Positions 60,722 through 64,000 of a stretch of 64,000 nucleotides of DNA are shown one piece after another. Position numbers and translations under genes: made by a program. A model generated the notes under the pieces. It did not search any database, was not told the origin of the DNA, and was given only the letters and a program-made list of their open reading frames with translations. This DNA comes from JTS-AC122 sp050246015 (GTDB lineage Bacteria; Planctomycetota; Phycisphaerae; Phycisphaerales; UBA1924), in assembly GCA_050246015.1 (NCBI GenBank), contig JBFWWU010000012.1, positions 62,001-126,000 of the forward strand. The letters are read 5' to 3'. Positions within the stretch are counted from its first letter, which is position 1. Each line of letters begins with the position of its first letter.

Positions 60722-63381
60722 CACCGCCCGCACGCGATACCACGATCGTGCCGTGGAACGAACTGCACAATCTTCCGGGCGAAGACGGGAAGCTGCATCC
60801 GTACCGCGCGATTAGGCTCGGAGGAACAGCCCGATTCCCGGCTGGCGGGATAGCACCGCCAGAAGGCGCGGAAGAGCCTGGCGACGGCACGTGGAACAAC
60901 GGCGACGCCGACGGCGACGGTGCCTTCGACGCGGGCTTTGTGATGATCGGCGAGATCGACTACCGCGTGATGCTTCGCTACGCGGAGTTCAATCCCGTGC
61001 CAGTTTCCGGAACGGATGGCCACTCAGCAGACCCATTGAGCCCCGAGTTGGAGCCGTGGCGAGTAGGAGAGCCGCTGCTTCCGGAAGGTCTCAGCGCCGG
61101 GGATGTCCCCGCGTACGACGTAGATGGCGATGGCGTTGCCGATGCGACCGGCTACAACGGTGGTGGGTGTCACTTGTATCTGGTCCAGTTATGGACGCAG
61201 CCGCTCTCCGAATACTGCCTCAACATGCACGCGCTCGGCGCAACGATCCTAAAGTACATCGCTGAAAACGTTTACCTCGTACAAATGAGTAGGGCCTCAG
61301 CCACAGCGGTGCGAAACCAGCCTGGCGTCCGCTGGATAGGTGCATGTCATCCAGCCTACAAAGTTCACGAAGATGTCATATCAGAGTGCCTTGCACGCGG
61401 CTCCGATCCCAATCCTCCACCACGACGCTTTGATATCTACGTACCCGCCCCGTCAGCGGCTCGCAAGGCGGCGCTGGGTAGGCGTATCACGGAAGCAGGC
61501 GGACAACTAAACGAGTGCAGTCCGCGAGGTGTAGTTGTCTCTGCGACCATGAGCGCGGCCGCTCTAGTGCGAGCCATTCAATCGGACGAAGTAGGATACG
61601 TAGGATTTTGGGGACCAGCCGAAGACGACATGGTCAACGCCCGGACGGTCGGCGGGGCGTCCGCACTCGCGCTTCCAGCCTACGGCGGTTTCACTGGAGA
61701 AGGCGTGCGAGGTGAGGTGATGGACTCCCGATTCGATCCCATGCATGTCGAATGGACGGTTCCAGGACCACCCCCGGTCAGTCGTGTGATCAGGCATGGC
61801 ATGGAAGAGGGCTCGATATTCAATCTCCCTCATGGCAACGCGACATATGGCATCGTCTTTGGCGATGGCAGCGTACGTCCTACAGCGACAGGGATGCTTC
61901 CAGGTGCTGGTCATGGGTCAGACACCGAAGGGGGCGGGATATTCGCGAGCTGGAACCGGCTTATGCAGTTCGGTGGGAGCGTTTACCGATTCGATCACAC
62001 GGCAGAGCTTGTAGGCTACCAGACCGAGATCAATTACAGAGCCGTCTTCCAGAGCAACAGCTGGGGAACGACTCCCGAGGTGCTCGAATACGGGATGCGG
62101 TCCGCCGAAATCGACGACATGGTCTGGCGGATGGACCTGCTCATCTGCAACTCGATCGCTAACTCCGGCGCGAACATCGGTCGTCAAGAAGCATGGGCCA
62201 AGAACGTCGTCGCAGTCGGAGGCGTACACCATAACAATACTGCGTCTCTCACTGACGATGTGTGGCCTGCCTTTGTTGGATACGATATTCCGCGTAGTGC
62301 CGATAACACGTGCGGATCAAGCCACTACCCACCTCCGTGCTCGCTGAGTCAATGTGTCGCCTGTTGCACCACGTGCGACCCAGGATTGGGGTGTTGTACA
62401 ATCTTCGGTTCTTCGATCGCGCCGAACTTCGGTCCCGCACCTGATGGTCGCTTCAAGCCGGACTTCTGTCACTTCTACGACAACATCGAGTGCACTATTG
62501 GGGAACATTTCGGCGACACCGACCCGCATACAGGTTACTTCCGCGGCACCAGCGGTGCCACGCCCATCGTCGCTGGCCACTTCGGTCTTTTCTTCCAAAT
62601 GTGGCACGAGAAGGTGTTCCCCGGATTTGGTGGAGCAGCAACTGTATTCGACAGCCGTCCACACTCCACAACCGCCAGGGCAATGTTGATAAACACTGCC
62701 CATCAGTACAGTTTCGGTTCGCCAAATCTCATGACTCGTGAGCGTCAAGGTTGGGGAATCCCGGACCTTCTCGCTCTCTACAACCAGCGACACAGTATGC
62801 TTATCGTGAATGAAACCACTGACTTGGTTGGTGTGTTTTCTCAGGCGTCTTTTCAGGTCCAGTCGAGCCCACCTCTGCCGCTCAAGGTCACCATGGTGTA
62901 CGCCGACCCGGAAGGCGTACCAATGTCTTCAGTCAATCGTATTAACGACCTGACGCTAAGCGTGACGTCGCCTTCCGGCGTGACGTACTACGGCAACTCG
63001 GGATTGGATGCTGGCCCATGGACTACTTCACCCGGCAGCGGAGACAAGATAAACGTCGTCGAGAACGTATACATAGAGTCTCCACAGGCTGGTATCTGGA
63101 CGATCACGGTCAAGGTCTTTGATCTCGGCGAAGACGGAAACCCCGAGACACCAGATACTGGTCCGGCGTCATGGGACGCAGACTTCGCGCTCGTGGTGAC
63201 GGGTCTGCCCTCGGGCGCGCTCGCGACGCCGGCAGATTGGAACAACGATGGCGAGGTGACCGATTCAGACGTCGTCGCGTTCCTGAACTCGTTCTTCGAC
63301 GAGCGTGCAGACATTGACGGCAACGGCAAGACCGACTCCGCTGACTTCTTCTTGTTCGTACAGACGTTTTTCGCGATCTGA
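60652..63381 (+). CDS. subtilisin-like (S8) serine protease with P-like domain and dockerin-like end, frameshifted N-terminus
   Basis: The frame gives 909 residues from ATG 60652. The S8 catalytic triad is visible: Asp358 in GEVMDSRFD, His394 in NLPHGNATYG and Ser634 in RGTSGATPIVAGH, with the oxyanion Asn likely in CNSIANSG. A Cys-rich insertion (about 555-590) precedes the Ser. After the catalytic domain comes a P-domain-like beta-sandwich (about 740-850) and two divergent dockerin-like loops (DWNNDGEVTDSDVVAFL and DIDGNGKTDSADFFLF). The first 110 or so residues form a pro-like region. Signal peptide residues exist only in the frame starting at 60383. It is probably an active secreted protease if the shift is a sequencing error. 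Confidence 0.85.
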   Translation: MFQLPAATVPRPATPDDPNPAPVTPPARDTTIVPWNELHNLPGEDGKLHPYRAIRLGGTARFPAGGIAPPEGAEEPGDGTWNNGDADGDGAFDAGFVMIGEIDYRVMLRYAEFNPVPVSGTDGHSADPLSPELEPWRVGEPLLPEGLSAGDVPAYDVDGDGVADATGYNGGGCHLYLVQLWTQPLSEYCLNMHALGATILKYIAENVYLVQMSRASATAVRNQPGVRWIGACHPAYKVHEDVISECLARGSDPNPPPRRFDIYVPAPSAARKAALGRRITEAGGQLNECSPRGVVVSATMSAAALVRAIQSDEVGYVGFWGPAEDDMVNARTVGGASALALPAYGGFTGEGVRGEVMDSRFDPMHVEWTVPGPPPVSRVIRHGMEEGSIFNLPHGNATYGIVFGDGSVRPTATGMLPGAGHGSDTEGGGIFASWNRLMQFGGSVYRFDHTAELVGYQTEINYRAVFQSNSWGTTPEVLEYGMRSAEIDDMVWRMDLLICNSIANSGANIGRQEAWAKNVVAVGGVHHNNTASLTDDVWPAFVGYDIPRSADNTCGSSHYPPPCSLSQCVACCTTCDPGLGCCTIFGSSIAPNFGPAPDGRFKPDFCHFYDNIECTIGEHFGDTDPHTGYFRGTSGATPIVAGHFGLFFQMWHEKVFPGFGGAATVFDSRPHSTTARAMLINTAHQYSFGSPNLMTRERQGWGIPDLLALYNQRHSMLIVNETTDLVGVFSQASFQVQSSPPLPLKVTMVYADPEGVPMSSVNRINDLTLSVTSPSGVTYYGNSGLDAGPWTTSPGSGDKINVVENVYIESPQAGIWTITVKVFDLGEDGNPETPDTGPASWDADFALVVTGLPSGALATPADWNNDGEVTDSDVVAFLNSFFDERADIDGNGKTDSADFFLFVQTFFAI

Positions 63382-63391
63382 TGGAGGTCGT

Positions 63392-64000
63392 ATGTATGCA
63401 CGTTCAGCCTTTTGCACCGGCGTTTGTCTGTTGAATGCTAGTTTGTCTGCCGGAGAGCCTTTGTTTCAGTCTCTCGGACCGCGCACGGTAGCAACCGCTA
63501 TCTCCGGTGACGCCAGGACGGTGGTGGGCGTGTCTTCGGGCCAAGCGTTCCGTTGGAACGCCGAGGATGGAATCGTCTTTCTCGGCTTCATGCCCGCGCC
63601 TTTTGATGACCGCTCGGAGCCATCGGCTGTCTCCAACGATGGTCAGGTGGTTGTGGGAAACGGTTTCGACTATGACGCGAAGCAGTTTCCTCGTTACGGG
63701 TTTCGGTGGACAGCCAATGAAGGGATCGTTCCGATCGGCCCACCTCCGGCTCAGGGCGCGCTGGACGGGACGACAGCGCTCGGCGTGTCAGGCGATGGAG
63801 AGGTTGTCGCCGGATTCACGGACGTTCTGCCAGGAACCAGGTCGTTTCGATGGACCGTCCCACAGGGGATCGTCGGGATTCCGCTTCCGTTCACTTTCGG
63901 CTCGGGGGTCTCCAGAGATGGACGGGTGCTCATTGGACGAACCAATACGCCCTTTTCGTTCGGCGCTGCCTCTTGGACCAAAGCTGGTGGCACTCGGTTT
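63392..64000 (+). CDS. HAF-repeat extracellular protein, 3' end outside window
   Basis: ATG 63392 has GGAGG four bases upstream and begins 11 bases after the protease stop. The 203 codons seen encode a short signal peptide (SAFCTGVCLLNASLSAG), then repeats of the HAF type, such as A-I-S-G-D-A-R-T-V-V-G followed by A-F-R-W-N-A-E-D-G-I-V-F-L-G, at least four times. HAF-repeat proteins are predicted secreted beta-propellers of unknown role. The frame stays open to the window end, so a dockerin-like tail cannot be judged. Confidence 0.8.
   Translation, partial: MYARSAFCTGVCLLNASLSAGEPLFQSLGPRTVATAISGDARTVVGVSSGQAFRWNAEDGIVFLGFMPAPFDDRSEPSAVSNDGQVVVGNGFDYDAKQFPRYGFRWTANEGIVPIGPPPAQGALDGTTALGVSGDGEVVAGFTDVLPGTRSFRWTVPQGIVGIPLPFTFGSGVSRDGRVLIGRTNTPFSFGAASWTKAGGTRF

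Overview
The window looks like a high-GC planctomycete chromosome, most like Phycisphaerae or a relative. Three things point there. First, many secreted proteins end in a paired calcium-loop tag, roughly D-x-N-x-D-G-x-x-x-S-Q-D-F-F-D-F-L-x-A-F-F, the dockerin-like ending common in that group. Second, ECF sigma factors lie next to large membrane Ser/Thr kinases. Third, there is an H-X9-DG type pseudopilin. I saw no rRNA, tRNA, CRISPR array or prophage. The lineage is inferred from gene content only.

Region 1 (1-17945) is an electron-transfer locus. A plus-strand operon whose start lies outside the window (1-5081) encodes a small multiheme cytochrome, a putative outer-membrane beta-barrel, an NHL-propeller lipoprotein and a 12-heme cytochrome. 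All its junctions overlap by a few bases. A convergent minus-strand operon (9073-5168) encodes a thioredoxin-fold/TPR protein, a 12-heme NapC/NirT-type membrane cytochrome and a 15-heme cytochrome. Divergent from it (9364-15956) are an NTF2-like secreted protein, an NtrC-type sigma-54 activator, a HAMP/HisKA membrane protein with no ATPase domain, and the two System II cytochrome c maturation proteins (ResB, CcsA). The 290-base gap between the divergent operons holds two sigma-54 promoter-like sites, one facing each operon. Forty-two heme-binding motifs are encoded. The set reads as a route from the quinone pool across the periplasm to an outer-membrane conduit, made and controlled as a unit. 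A hybrid histidine kinase follows at 16335-17945.

Region 2 (18110-38576) alternates secreted dockerin-tagged proteins (beta-helix proteins, a 1223-residue protein of unknown fold, a YHYH-domain protein) with two ECF sigma/Ser-Thr kinase pairs (24067-20483 and 33011-29833).

Region 3 (38740-43537) is a small metabolic and stress island: an FAD-dependent oxidoreductase, a DUF421 membrane protein, an anchored unknown, a DUF892 ferritin-like protein fused to a long Gly/Ser/Tyr/Arg-rich tail, and a pseudopilin.

Region 4 (43631-57209) is a minus-strand run of five dockerin-tagged repeat proteins (two FG-GAP, Kelch-like, RCC1-like, lectin-like). It is preceded by a third ECF sigma/kinase pair whose kinase carries a WD40-like propeller. 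The two apparent operon heads, 52345 and 46636, share a promoter-like element.

Region 5 (57857-64000) looks rearranged. It has an orphan dockerin tail, an RHS-repeat gene cut at its 5' side, a core-only tyrosine recombinase on the opposite strand at the cut, a subtilisin-like protease whose signal peptide lies in a different frame, and an HAF-repeat protein running off the window end.
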